A program made the translations under genes and the position numbers. Shown one piece after another: positions 45,598 through 55,974 of a stretch of 64,000 nucleotides of DNA. How positions within the stretch are numbered: the first letter of the stretch is position 1; each line of letters opens with the position of its first letter. Source of the stretch: Mallotus nudiflorus (taxonomy: Eukaryota; Streptophyta; Magnoliopsida; Malpighiales; Euphorbiaceae); the NCBI GenBank assembly GCA_947683625.1, contig CANTUR010000635.1:62001-126000 (forward strand), given 5' to 3'. The notes beneath the pieces are model-generated. The model worked only from the letters and a program-made list of their open reading frames with translations. It ran no database searches and was not told the origin of the DNA.

Positions 45598-46080
45598 TAC
45601 ATGTGATGGACTGCTAGTCCATATTACCATGAGGATCCATGATATAACAATTGTGACCTTTAAATGCTAGCTTGTGCAACAATGACCTTTAAATGCTCAT
45701 AACTTGTGATTTCGAATGAGTTACGGGGTCCATAATATATCAAATCAAAGTTTGTCCAGAGATCTACACCTTTAACAGAGTCTACCCATCACAACCCACT
45801 TTTGGGCCTAAATTCTACTATTTAAAGCTATTTTGGAAGCTTTAAAGTTTTTTGCACACTTTTATTTTTCTTTTGAGCCATTTCATTTATGGGCCTTTAT
45901 TTTCTTTTAGGGTTTCTTAAAACATTATAAATTTGTCTTTTCTATATTTTGGAGACAAATTTGAGTTTTGATTTCTCTAAATTTTTGTATTCCTTTTCAT
46001 CAATGAGTTTAATGCCTATTTCCTAGTATTATTGGTAATGAATAGGTTATAGAACATTGATTTTTGACATTCATATGTGA
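45598..46080 (+). repeat. Third arm-like sequence followed by LTR-like DNA
   Basis: GTCCATATTACCATGAGGAT then CCATGATATAAC at 45,617-45,648 resembles arm B (35,412-35,448). Downstream, TGACCTTTAAATGCT occurs twice (45,653 and 45,686), and then comes TTGGGCCTAAATTCTACTAT, TTAAAGC and a T-rich stretch as in some plant LTR promoter regions. It may be a solo LTR, but boundaries were not found. Confidence 0.3.
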
Positions 46081-47438
46081 ATCAACAAATTTCATTATTC
46101 ATCGTTTATTTTATAGCTTTCGTTATGTCAATCACCAACTGGATCCATATGATATAAAAGATCTTTAAATTTCTTATGGATAAGATAACACATGAAACAG
46201 GAAATTAAGGATGGTATTCTTATTTTATATGCCTTAAATTTTCAATATATAAGAAAAAATTATGACCCAATATAGTTGCTTCATAGGGTTAAATCTACTT
46301 ATGATATCCAAATTTTCATTTTATTGTACTTTGCATGCTAAATTTTGATTTTTTTAGTTACTAAACTTCTACCTAAAATTTACTTGTTAGAGTTTTTTTT
46401 TTCAACAACAAAGTTCAAGTAGTTTAATTTCCCACTATAAGGAGGACAATAGAGGGGACAATAGATTGAATCATGCTCTCCACATCTAGATATCTACACC
46501 TCATTTAAAATAATTCAAGATTAATTCATATATGGTTACTAAATTTTGATTTTATTTCAATTTCAACACTCAATTTTCATTTGCATAATTTATATTTTTT
46601 TAATACCAAACATTTTATTTAAATTAAAATTGTAACTTAATTAATTCTATTTATAAAAGTAATTAATTTATTCTAATCATATGAATATTTAGCTTTTTAA
46701 TAATGTTAACCTTCATGTAATTATAGATATATTTCATATCTTAAAAAATTATAATATTAATTTATAAGTAACTAACCTTCAAACATTTACAATTACATAT
46801 CCATCTAAGAATCATTGAATCTCTGCCATTTATTAGTTAAGTAATTAATGGTCTTGATTAAGCAGAAGTAAATATGAGCTTAAGTAACTTAAGTATAGGT
46901 GAGCTTGAAATCAGCTGCGTCCTGCCCTTGTGACATTGATCTCCTTATGATATTGATCTTCAAGTTGTGATGCAACTAGCAATAGTTGTGTTAGCTGCAT
47001 TAATTATCTATTACTCTTTTAGTAGGATACTGTTTTAAGTTTAAATTGCAGCCTTATGCCAACATTTTTTGTTCAAATGGAAAAAAAACTTGAATTTCTT
47101 TAAGTAAAATTTTGGGTTAAAGTCTTATATGAAATGAAAATATGTTTGGATGAGTTTCGTCCTTGTATAGGTCCACTGACTCAAATTTTAAATTAGTTGG
47201 AACCCTTATAACAATAAAATATCAGAAGCATCAAATAAAAAAAAATTATATATCTCACATTAGTTAATTAAACTACATTTTATATATAAAATAAAATGAT
47301 GCATTAAATTAAAATAAATCATGTAATAATGTTTGGCTTACTTTAAATTCCAAGTGCAGACTGCAATTAGGTAAATCAAATTAAAAAAAGAAAAAAACTC
47401 TTACAAAATTGTTGAATATGCTAAGATTATAGAAATTT
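46081..47438. other. AT-rich DNA, nothing recognised
   Basis: No open frame or repeat of note. Confidence 0.45.
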
Positions 47439-47507
47439 CGACTTATAAATTAGTCAATCAGCGACTTATAAATTAGTCAATCAGCGACTTATAAATTAGT
47501 CAATCAG
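47439..47507. repeat. Three perfect 23-bp tandem units
   Basis: CGACTTATAAATTAGTCAAT plus CAG is repeated at 47439, 47462 and 47485 without change. A diverged fourth copy (CGATTATTAAATTAGTCAAT) stands alone near 47,549. Confidence 0.95.
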
Positions 47508-47724
47508 AGTCTATCAATATTTTCCATTGTTAGGAATTCTCGATTATTAAATTAGTCAATCAAATTCTCTATCAGTGAGCTCTTCCAGTTCAGACCAATG
47601 GGTTGTTAATATAGTAAATGATTTGAATAACATCATTTCGATCTTCTATATTCAAAAGATTATGTTTCCTTTAACAAAATTCTTTCCTTCTAACTTTGTC
47701 ATCATTTTTTAAATAAATTCAAAA

Positions 47725-47725
<1 letters not shown>

Positions 47726-47791
<66 letters not shown>
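47726..47791. repeat. (TA)n microsatellite
   Basis: About 33 uninterrupted TA units, directly before pararetrovirus-like sequence. Confidence 0.97.
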
Positions 47792-47794
<3 letters not shown>

Positions 47795-47975
47795 GTCTCT
47801 GCTAAGAAAATATCTCATTTTTAGACCAGAGTTAGATTCTTAGGAAACTATATATATTGTGGTACTATTGTTCTCATTGACAGATCCTTAGAATTTAGGA
47901 ACTAGTTCCTTGACAAAATTCTTGATAAAGTCCAGTTGTAAAGGTTTTTAGGAAGCCTTAATTATGTGTTAGTAA
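47795..47975 (+). pseudogene. Endogenous pararetrovirus fragment: reverse transcriptase piece
   Basis: The plus-strand frame shows TRVRFLG, IDRSLEF and, after stops, RFLGSLNYV. This is the order found at the end of the RT palm and start of the thumb in Caulimoviridae, where lysine-rich and F-Q-T residues precede R-F-L-G and a Q-L-Q-R-F-L-G motif follows. At least three stops interrupt about 60 codons. The virus genus cannot be fixed from this length. It is a dead relic inside plant DNA. Confidence 0.75.
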
Positions 47976-48396
47976 AAAGGGTGAAACTTTACTTCTTCAA
48001 ATAGACATGACTAAAGCTAATGTAGTTAGCCTAAAACCTATTTAATGGAACTAGATAACACTTCCTTAAGAATGGATCCTTGAAGGAGCCACTGAACCAA
48101 AAGCCCAGAAAGAAGAAGAAACATATGTTCCAAAAACCTAAATAAAGCATGTAACCCAGTTCCAAGAAGGTAGAGTAAAACTTTGCTTTCATATAACCTT
48201 TTCTAGCTCAAGATTTTTAGATACTTCATCATTAGAATCTCTTGTTCTAGGAAGGATATCCCAAATACCCTCTGTCATAAACCTTCTATATCATAAAGAA
48301 CCTCAAAGTAACCAAAACTTAAACATACCAAGAACTATATACTTGCTTGATAATGATCAAGCAAATCTTCATCCAAACCTTCCTCCTATTATAAAT
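47962..48396 (+). pseudogene. Endogenous pararetrovirus fragment: movement-protein C-terminal piece
   Basis: A plus-strand frame of about 145 codons with at least four stops includes LLLQIDMTKANVVSLK, EWILEGATEPK and NLNIPRTIYLLDNDQA. It resembles the region after the 30K movement domain in caulimovirids, including the D-M-T-K-A motif and the E-W...P-K motif. It follows the RT fragment directly, which is not viral gene order, so the two were joined by rearrangement. It ends at a TA microsatellite (48,402-48,426). Confidence 0.7.
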
Positions 48397-48401
48397 TTGC
48401 C

Positions 48402-48426
48402 ATATATATATATATATATATATATA
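48402..48426. repeat. Short (TA)n microsatellite
   Basis: Twelve TA units separating pararetrovirus pieces of opposite orientation. Confidence 0.95.
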
Positions 48427-48469
48427 AGCATCAAAATTCCTCACCCAACTTCTCTATTACTTTATGTTT

Positions 48470-49400
48470 TTCTAGAGAGGCAAGGGAGAATAGCTTTACA
48501 CGATCTAAAGACTTAGATAGTTGGATATCTCTTTCTTCAGTCTTGATAACATAATCAAACTTAAAGAGGTTCAATCTAAGTGTCTTATAGAAATGATCTT
48601 TACTATAGTCTTTAAGTTTAAAGTCATCAATACATTTATCAAAGTCTTCAATAGTGATTTCATCACTATTGACTATATTCTTTTGAGATTTGGTAGAAGA
48701 GGAAGTAGAAGAAGAGGAAGAAGATGTGGTTCTTCTAAGTATTGGATATATGATAAAAATAAAGACAATAGGATGGCAAACACACCTACAAACTTATTGG
48801 CTAAACCAATAAATTTACAGCCTCTCTGGGACTTACAACCGGGACCACCTGTGACCAAAGGACTTAGTGGGAAAACTACCCTATGGACATTATGGTTCAC
48901 TACTGGGTTGACCATTAGGTTTAGGTTTAGTCTAATTGAGTCTATCAATTTCAGGAGACTATTCCTAGATTGCATTATCTTTAGAGGTGGAGTCTATATC
49001 TTTATCAAGGATACTAACACTCTAGTTGATAGATTGTAGAGTGTCAGGGACTATAGGATCTTTAGAAGAACTATAAGGATCAAGTTTACTACATTGTTCT
49101 CTAACAACATGCAAGAACTCAATTTTATTGTTAGAGATTTGATATGGCTTGAACATAGGATACTTTAAATTTTTCTCAATAGTCACTATAGATCCTGAGG
49201 GTTCTACAGGCTTTTAAGATTGGTTTTCTAATATAGTTAGCTATTTACCTATGCTATTGAGATATGCATTGGTAAAGTTGTTTTAAGAAACTATATTTTT
49301 CAGGTTTTGAGAATCACTATCATGGGGCTTCTAATAGAAATAAGCATCAATAGTCTCATTTCTTACTAGGATTTTAATCATCTTGAGAGGAGGATGTTCT
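48470..49400 (-). pseudogene. Endogenous pararetrovirus fragment on the minus strand
   Basis: One minus-strand frame runs for about 310 codons with roughly fourteen stops, almost all TAA or TAG where CAA or CAG would fit. It contains NETIDAYFY, KPHDSDSQNLKNIVS and NNFTNAYLNSIGK, like the stretch between movement and capsid domains of plant pararetroviruses. A Ser-rich linker and an acidic region lie further on. It is inverted relative to the adjoining pieces at 47,795-48,396. Opposite-strand frames here (for example 48,521-49,039) are shadows. Family assignment is from remembered patterns. Confidence 0.65.
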
Positions 49401-50684
49401 CTCTAAAAGATTTTTGTAAAATTTATCACTTAACAAAATATATATTAGGTATTTCCCTTTGCTCATTTTGAATAAAGAACTCTTGTATTTTCCCTTTTCT
49501 TGGATCAATAAAGCTTCTTTTTAAGTTCATATTCTATATCTTAGATCTTTAAAAGATTTGTTTTATTTTAAGTTTTCTATCTTAAAGGGTCAATAAGGTG
49601 TCAAATGGTGATTGGCTACATTTTAGTCATTATTGCAGTGCATCAGAAGTGTTAGAGTGGTAGGAGATAGGAATGGGGCGTGTCTGATCCAGGATAGGAA
49701 GTGTCAAAGTGTTGTTGGCCTCATTAAATGCATGACAGAAGTACATTTCCATTATTTCTTTAGCTAGAATGGAAATATGTTCCCAATAATATATGACCAT
49801 AATGAAAAAGTTAAAGGTCCATAGCTTAGAGAAAAGTGATGACGTGTTAACTTAGTCAATAGTTAATGTGCCACATGTTAGCTTATAATAGGCCAAATTT
49901 TTCATGTACCATTAGTAGTCCCCTAGCCAGGTGTGAGATGGCAGATGATAAGTCAAGTCTGGATGACCTAAGTGTATAGACATAACTATATAAATTTCAA
50001 TTTCAGCTTTCCATTTTCATCATTCCCGTCTGCCATCTTTCCTTATCCAAAAGTAAGTTCTTGCTTTCTTAGGTCCATTTAAACAATCATCTTCTTTCTT
50101 GTTACAAATATATTCTTTCTTTACTCCATCAAGTACCTTCTGGTTGGGTATGCACAAGTGGTTATAGCCCCTTGTATATTATTAACAAAACATGTTCCTT
50201 GTTTTTTAGTATTATAGAAAAACATGAGTCTTTTCAAATCTAGCAAATTTAACTTATCCAAGGAGGAAATAACATGTCTAACTAATCTCAAGAGCCAAAA
50301 TAAGACTAGTTCTACTAGGCTAGATGTTTACCAAGATGTTATGACTAGGAAGATGATTGATGGACTGGAAATTAAGTAGACCTAGTTGGCTATTTCCCCT
50401 AATGGCAAATGTAAGGAGATCCTTTATAATAACAAATGGAAAGAAAAGAGTAACTCCTGATCCAACAACTCTCGATTGATTATGAAAGTAAAAGTGAGAG
50501 CAAACTATTCACTTGAAAATCAAGAAAGACATACAAGCCAATCATCCAATTAGTTCTTAAGAAATTGATGAAGGGTAACATTATTGTGAAAATGAAGATG
50601 AAGCCTATGGTGGACTAGGAATGGGCTTCTCCATGTAGGATTCTTTAGCTTCTGAGTTACACATATTCCTTTTGTTGCATCAAT
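49401..50684. other. Unassigned DNA with a short decayed plus-strand frame
   Basis: A TATA-like ACTATATAAATT lies near 49,987 and a frame MSLFKSSKFNLSKEEITCLT opens near 50,224, running about 50 codons before stops of the TAG type. I do not recognise the product. It could belong to the pararetrovirus or to a retroelement leader. Confidence 0.35.
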
Positions 50685-50693
50685 TTATATTTA

Positions 50694-50963
50694 GGGAAAA
50701 GGTATAAAAACCCCCCTTTTGGTTTTGCCTTAATCTCAATTAACCCCATAGCATTTGTTTAGGATCAAATACACCCCTATCATTACTAAATTGACACATA
50801 TCTGCCTTTCCAATAGACATTGTTAACAACTTTATTAATGGTGTATGCCAGGAGGGGTGGGTGTGTGTCAATTTAGTAATGATAAGGGTGCATCTGGACC
50901 TAAAAAAAATGTTATGGGTTGAGATTAGGGCAAAACCATGAGGGGGTTATTATACCTTTTCCC
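50694..50963. repeat. Left palindromic terminal module
   Basis: Starts GGGAAAAGGTATAAAAACCC and ends TATACCTTTTCCC, a self-complementary unit of 270 bp like a complete MITE. Its own inner edge has no matching 9-bp duplication. Confidence 0.9.
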
Positions 50964-51866
50964 TATTTTTTGATAAATTCAAAATTATTTCTATATTTAG
51001 TAAAATATTTGGTTCAATTATATCTGATTATTAAAAATATTTTATGTATGTTGAATATTTGATGTTTAATTAAGAATAACACATTAAAAAGTTTTAAATA
51101 TTATAGTGAAATATATATGCGTATCACATTTAATGTGAACTATTTAAGGTGTATATTTTTTTTAATAATTCTCAAGAATAAAAATTTCACACTTTAACTT
51201 TTTATTTCTAACTTATTATATTTGAGTAAAATATTCTTCATTTTAAATTTTAAATATTATTATTTTTATAACAAAAAAAAACTATCATTAGTTAAAAAAT
51301 TATTTATAAATTTAGTAAAAATAAATATCAAAACTCATACAATTATTATTCATCTTAAATTTGTCAAAATCTCATTAGTACAATATGTCAAATTTGAGAG
51401 GGAAATAGTAAACCATTATTTTTAATGTCTATGAAATTTTGACTAATTCAATTAAATTTAGATAGAACCACTAAAACAACAGGGGTTTTTTACTAAACCA
51501 ATTCGATTTGGATAAAACATAAGAATGATAAAAATTTATCAACAAGTGATTTAGACCTAATACGTTATTTTAAGTGATGTTAATTTATTCTAATAATTGT
51601 TAGTATGTATCCATAACTATTTTTAAAAAAATTATGATTTTTTCAAAATTTTTGACAAATTTAATATGAATAATAATTATACGAGTTTTTATATATATTT
51701 TACTAAATTTATAAATTTTTTTTAACTAATGAGAATAGTTTTTTAATATGTTATTCTTAATTAAACATTAAATATTCAACATACATACAAAATTTTTAAT
51801 AATCATATATAATTGAACGAAATATTTTACTAAATATAGAAATAATATTGAATTAATAAAAAAATA

Positions 51867-52135
51867 GGGAAAAGGTACAATAAGCCCCTTATGGTTTTGC
51901 CTAATATCAATTAACCCATAACATTTTTTAAGGTTCAAATGCACCCCTATTGTTACTAAATTGACACATATCTGCCCCTCCAACATACATTGTTAATAGC
52001 TCTGTTAACGATGTTTGTTGCTGGGGTGGATATATGTCAATTTAGTAACGATACATGTACATTTGAGCCTAAAAAAATGTTATAGGGTTAACTAAGATTA
52101 GGGAAAAACCACAAGGGGTTTTTGTAACTTTTCCC
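51867..52135. repeat. Right palindromic terminal module
   Basis: 269 bp, starts GGGAAAAGGTACAATAAGCC and ends GGTTTTTGTAACTTTTCCC. It is a diverged copy of the left module. Confidence 0.9.
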
Positions 52136-52144
52136 TTATATTTA

Positions 52145-52906
52145 TGATATGTAAAGGTAAAAGATGCTTAAGACAAACTTTGTCTTTAATTCCATATTTG
52201 TTGGAGAAGAGTTCAAAGGAGAAAGAGATGAAACACATTGAAATTGTTAGAAATGTTGTTGATAAATTCAGAGCCTTAGAGGATTTTGGCTAAAAAATTA
52301 TGCTCCAAGCCTTAGATTTTAGGCCAAATGATGTTAAGATCTTTTTAAAAAGATCAGGGCTCATTTTCCTAATATGAACTTCTTAGTTTTTAAAGTTGTA
52401 AGGGTGATGATTAGGATGGTGATGTTAGTGTGACTAAAGTCATAGAGGACTCCATCTAAGTAAATAGTAGACTGGAGAAAACTGAAGAACACACTAGTAA
52501 AAAGATGATGGTGCATATGGTGGCACAACTAATGGCCCAAGTGTTTTTACTACTAAGGAGAGCTTCCAAATGACTCCTTTATAGGAATTTGATTTTTCAC
52601 ATAGGGTTGAGGCTTAGAGTTTTCTATTTAGGAATACCCAGTTAGGGATGTCCCATTCTGATGATTTCATTATTTTGAAAATTTTTTATTTCTCTTATTT
52701 ATTTTTGACAATGTTGATCATATAAATGCTTATTGAGTTTGGATCTCTATTCATTTGTCTCAATTTTCTTTTCTTATGAAGTTTCATTTTAGGATATGTG
52801 TATATTTTATGGATCCTATGTAGGCGCTCCTAGTTGGAGCAATATTATAATGAAGTAGTCTCACATCACAAAGACTATGGCCATAAAGTTATGAACGCGT
52901 TCTTGT
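52145..52906. other. Unassigned DNA beyond the foldback element
   Basis: Joined to 50,684 before the insertion. A short plus-strand stretch with HIEIVRNVVDKFRALEDFG near 52,230 is followed by stops. No family is recognised. Confidence 0.35.
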
Positions 52907-53275
52907 GATCACCTCACTTCTCATGGATGTTTTTCCTATGAGGAAAGTGACATATTGGCATGTCCCAATAGCCTTATAGAGGTTAGATACCCAAGTGGGC
53001 TTGATTATCTCACTTCTAGGGATGTCCCTTAAGGAAGAAAAATGACATACTAGTCATGTCCATGCAGACTTGATCATCTCAATTCTTAAAAATGTTCCTC
53101 AAGGAAGGAAAACAACATACTGTCATGTCCAAGGGGACTTGACCATCTCACTTCTTGGAGCTATTTCTTATGGGAGAAAATGTCATAATGGCATATCCAT
53201 AGGGACTTGATCATCTTACTTTTAAAGATACTCATCACGGGAGGAAAATAACATTTGATATGTCCATATGGACTT
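52907..53275. repeat. Degenerate minisatellite, 68-69-bp units
   Basis: Five units start GATCACCTCACTTCT, GATTATCTCACTTCT, GATCATCTCAATTCT, GACCATCTCACTTCT and GATCATCTTACTTTT at 52907, 53003, 53072, 53141 and 53209. The first is 96 bp because of an insert. Each contains GGAxxAAAxTxACATA and CATGTCC. Such arrays are known in untranslated regions of Tat/Ogre elements, but no link is proven. Confidence 0.88.
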
Positions 53276-53904
53276 GAAGTAGATTTTTCATCATTAGATT
53301 CCTAACTGGGTTATTCTGATTGTATCTATCATTTTGAGTATGTGAAACTTTTGGTTATATCATTGATTGGTATACTAGACACTTTATAGTCTTCTCTTCA
53401 ATGGAGGAGTGTTGCTATTGTCTTCATATACTAAAAGAGAAAGTATCTCCCAACAATCAAAATGGAATACCTTTGAGTGGTCCAAGTTCATAGATAATAT
53501 TCCATAATTTTAAAAAGGAGAGGAGAAAGAAAACATCATTTCTTTTGGTAATAATTCATTAAATGCGGTGAATTCTATGAATAGGGTAGGAGATTTCCCT
53601 CTGAGTTTGACCATTCTGGTGATTCTGCCATTCCAATGAGTCTGACCATTCTAGTAATTCTGAATATACCATCTTGATTGGGAGATTTTGAATAGACCTT
53701 TAGAGTTAAAATAGCAAGTTGCTTTTCCTTATTACACTGCTAGTCGGATTTATGCTCCCTCTCTCAATCTCTCTAGCAGGTTTAGGTTGATTTATATTTC
53801 TTCTTCATTTATTACTAAATTATAACACTGTAATATTTGTGTGAGCATTCTAATTTCAATGAAGATTACTACTTTTTCCCTATATATTAATATAAATAAA
53901 GATT
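53276..53904. other. Possible LTR-like DNA, not assigned
   Basis: Short repeats of TGACCATTCTxGTGATTCTG (53,610-53,670) and a C/T-rich stretch followed by a polyadenylation-like tail. Nothing firm. Confidence 0.3.
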
Positions 53905-55620
53905 CTTTAATAGTAATTCCTCAGCCCAATCTACTTTTGCCCTTGCCAGCCTTTTCTTCAATGCATTCAATATTGCTCAGTTGGAAACTTTAGCTTAACC
54001 ATTTGTTTATGGATGAGAAACTGAGTGAAACCGATGATCAATATAAAGACCCTTTGTAAATCCTTGACTTTTTTATAATTGAACTGTTTATTATTATCTG
54101 ATATAAGAATTTTTAGTACTCGAAACCAACATATAATGTTTTTCATAGGACATTAATGATTTTTTAGGCCATAATGGTCGCCAAGGCTTCTACTTTTACC
54201 CACTTTATAAAATAATCAATTGTCCATATGGTAAAATGCTTCTGTCTAAGAGCCATTAGGAAAGGTCCCAACATGTCTATCCCCCATTAAGCAAAAGGCC
54301 ATGGGGCCAGAATGGGGTTCTGTACTATAGCAAAAATGTGGATATTATTTGTAAACCTTTTGCAAGTGTCACACTTTTTCACAAACTCGGTTGCATTTTT
54401 CAAAATAGTTGGCCAAAAGTACCCTTGTCTTATGACTTTATTGGATAAAGATCGTCCACCAAAATGAGTGTCATATACTCCTTCATGTACTTTTCTTAGA
54501 ACATAATCAACTCCTTGTTAGTTGAGAAATATGGGAAGAGGCATATGGTATCCTCTTTTATAAAGTTTCCCTTCATATATAATGAATCTTGAGGCTCTTA
54601 AAGTGAGTTTCATTGCTTTATTCCGATTAGAGAAGAGTATTATAGTTTGAAGGTGCTAGATAATGTGATCCATCTAACATTGTTCCTCTTGAATAGGATA
54701 AACTTAAAGAGGTTAATGAATACTTAGTAAAACAAGGACATCCATGTGGATATTCCATATTATCATTTGCCAATCTGCTAAAAAAATTAGCTTTAGAGTT
54801 ATTTCTGCATGGGATTTAAATAATATACACTAGAATCTTTCATTCTCCAAATCTGCTTAAAAGGTTCCTCACAAGTTGCAAATATTGAGCCATAGTCTCT
54901 TCTTTTACTTCACATACCTCGCTGAACTAATTCATAATCAACTTGGAGTCACAATGCATTTTTAGATCCGTAACCCCTATAACTTCTGCTATTTTGAGGC
55001 TTGCCACTATGGCTTTATACTCAGCCATATTATTAGAGGACAAAAAAATTTAGATGAAGTGACTGCTTCAATTTAAAATCTTGGGGCCCATTCAATACCA
55101 CTCCTACTCCATTTCCTCCTTCACAAGATGATATGTTCATATAAAATTTATAGTAATAGATTTCCTAAAAGGAAGAACTAGGGAGAAGGTTCAACTTTGG
55201 CTTTAACTTTTTAATCTCCTTCTATTAAATGACATTGGTGAAGTTACATTTTTCTATAAAATCACCTAAGGCCTAGGCCTTAATGGATTTTCATGGTTCA
55301 TATTTTAAACCCTATCTCCTAATCTCCTTAAACCATACTATCATTCATTCAGTAGTAATAGGTCCATGCAAGGCTTGATGTAATGGTGCAAATCTATCTT
55401 AATAATTCCATGAAGGCATATCTTAATTCAACTTTTTATTTGAAAGTACCGAATTCGAGGTCTCATGTTGTATAAAGCAACCTAATGAAAGTAGACATTT
55501 TCAGGTAGGGTATGCATTCAAAATTTCCCTAGCTCATTGTAATTATAAAGTCATTATTTCATCTTTGGCCTTATATACCCCATGGAATGATTCACAACTG
55601 GTTGGGAATCATTATGCACT
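53905..55620 (-). pseudogene. Tat-lineage Ty3/gypsy fragment: RNase H and integrase (broken)
   Basis: On the minus strand, RNase H reads NNMAEYKAIVASLKIAEVIG and DLKMHCDSK (55,050-54,940). The integrase zinc finger reads HEGVYDTHFGGRSLSNKVI, YFWPTILKNA, EFVKKCDTCK (54,490-54,350). The core reads PWPFA-stop-WGIDMLGP (54,305-54,260), IDYFIKWVKVEALATIMA (54,220-54,165) and SVSHP-stop-TNG near 54,020. P-W-P-F-x-x-W-G-I-D and D-Y-F-T-K-W are hallmarks of non-chromodomain Tat/Athila-type gypsy elements. A weak RT-connection trace extends to about 55,620. Several TAA/TAG stops interrupt it. Gag, most of RT and LTRs are missing. Confidence 0.85.
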
Positions 55621-55974
55621 TTCAGTTCTCATATACAATATTAATGACGAAGATTTTCCTTTTAGAGAAATCCTACTTAGAAATATGGTGATAATAGCAT
55701 AAAAAATATGTTCACTTTGATAAAATTTAAATGCATTATTTCTATAATGCAACAAAATCATACATAAAAGTTATACTTATGCAAATGGAAAATGCAGAAC
55801 ATGAGTCTCAAGTCAATCAATATATATGAAGCCAAAATATGTGCCTTATTACAAATCAAGTCATTAAAAACTTGAATATAAATATTCTCATTACTGAAAA
55901 AAAATCTTTGGCATTAAGATGTCATTCAGAGATTAATCAGATTTAATCTAAAAATGACCTTCCCTCTTAGTAAG
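55621..55974. other. Short spacer, nothing recognised
   Basis: AT-rich stretch between the Tat fragment and the LTR of the third chromovirus copy. Confidence 0.4.

Larger units (their letters stand above)
50694..52135. mobile_element. Non-autonomous foldback element with 9-bp TSD (MULE-like)
   Basis: GGGAAAAGGTA at 50694 and its inverse ending TTTTCCC at 52135 bound 1442 bp. The 9-bp duplication TTATATTTA is perfect (50685-50693 and 52136-52144). The two halves are inverted repeats: 50694-51091 pairs with 51740-52135, and after an extra 188 bases in the left arm, 51,280-51,370 pairs with 51,651-51,739. The loop is about 280 nt. The outer 270 bases of each arm are themselves palindromes (50694-50963 and 51867-52135). 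No transposase is present. Nine-base duplications and long inverted ends fit the Mutator superfamily. Confidence 0.9.

Noticed and set aside
48521..49039. Plus-strand frame of 172 codons
   Set aside because: Opposite strand of a decayed frame with pararetrovirus motifs; its Arg/Gly stretch mirrors the viral Ser-rich linker, and it has no recognisable domain.
52907..53275. CRISPR-like array
   Set aside because: Units are diverged, contiguous 69-bp repeats without unique spacers; a plant minisatellite is the simpler reading.
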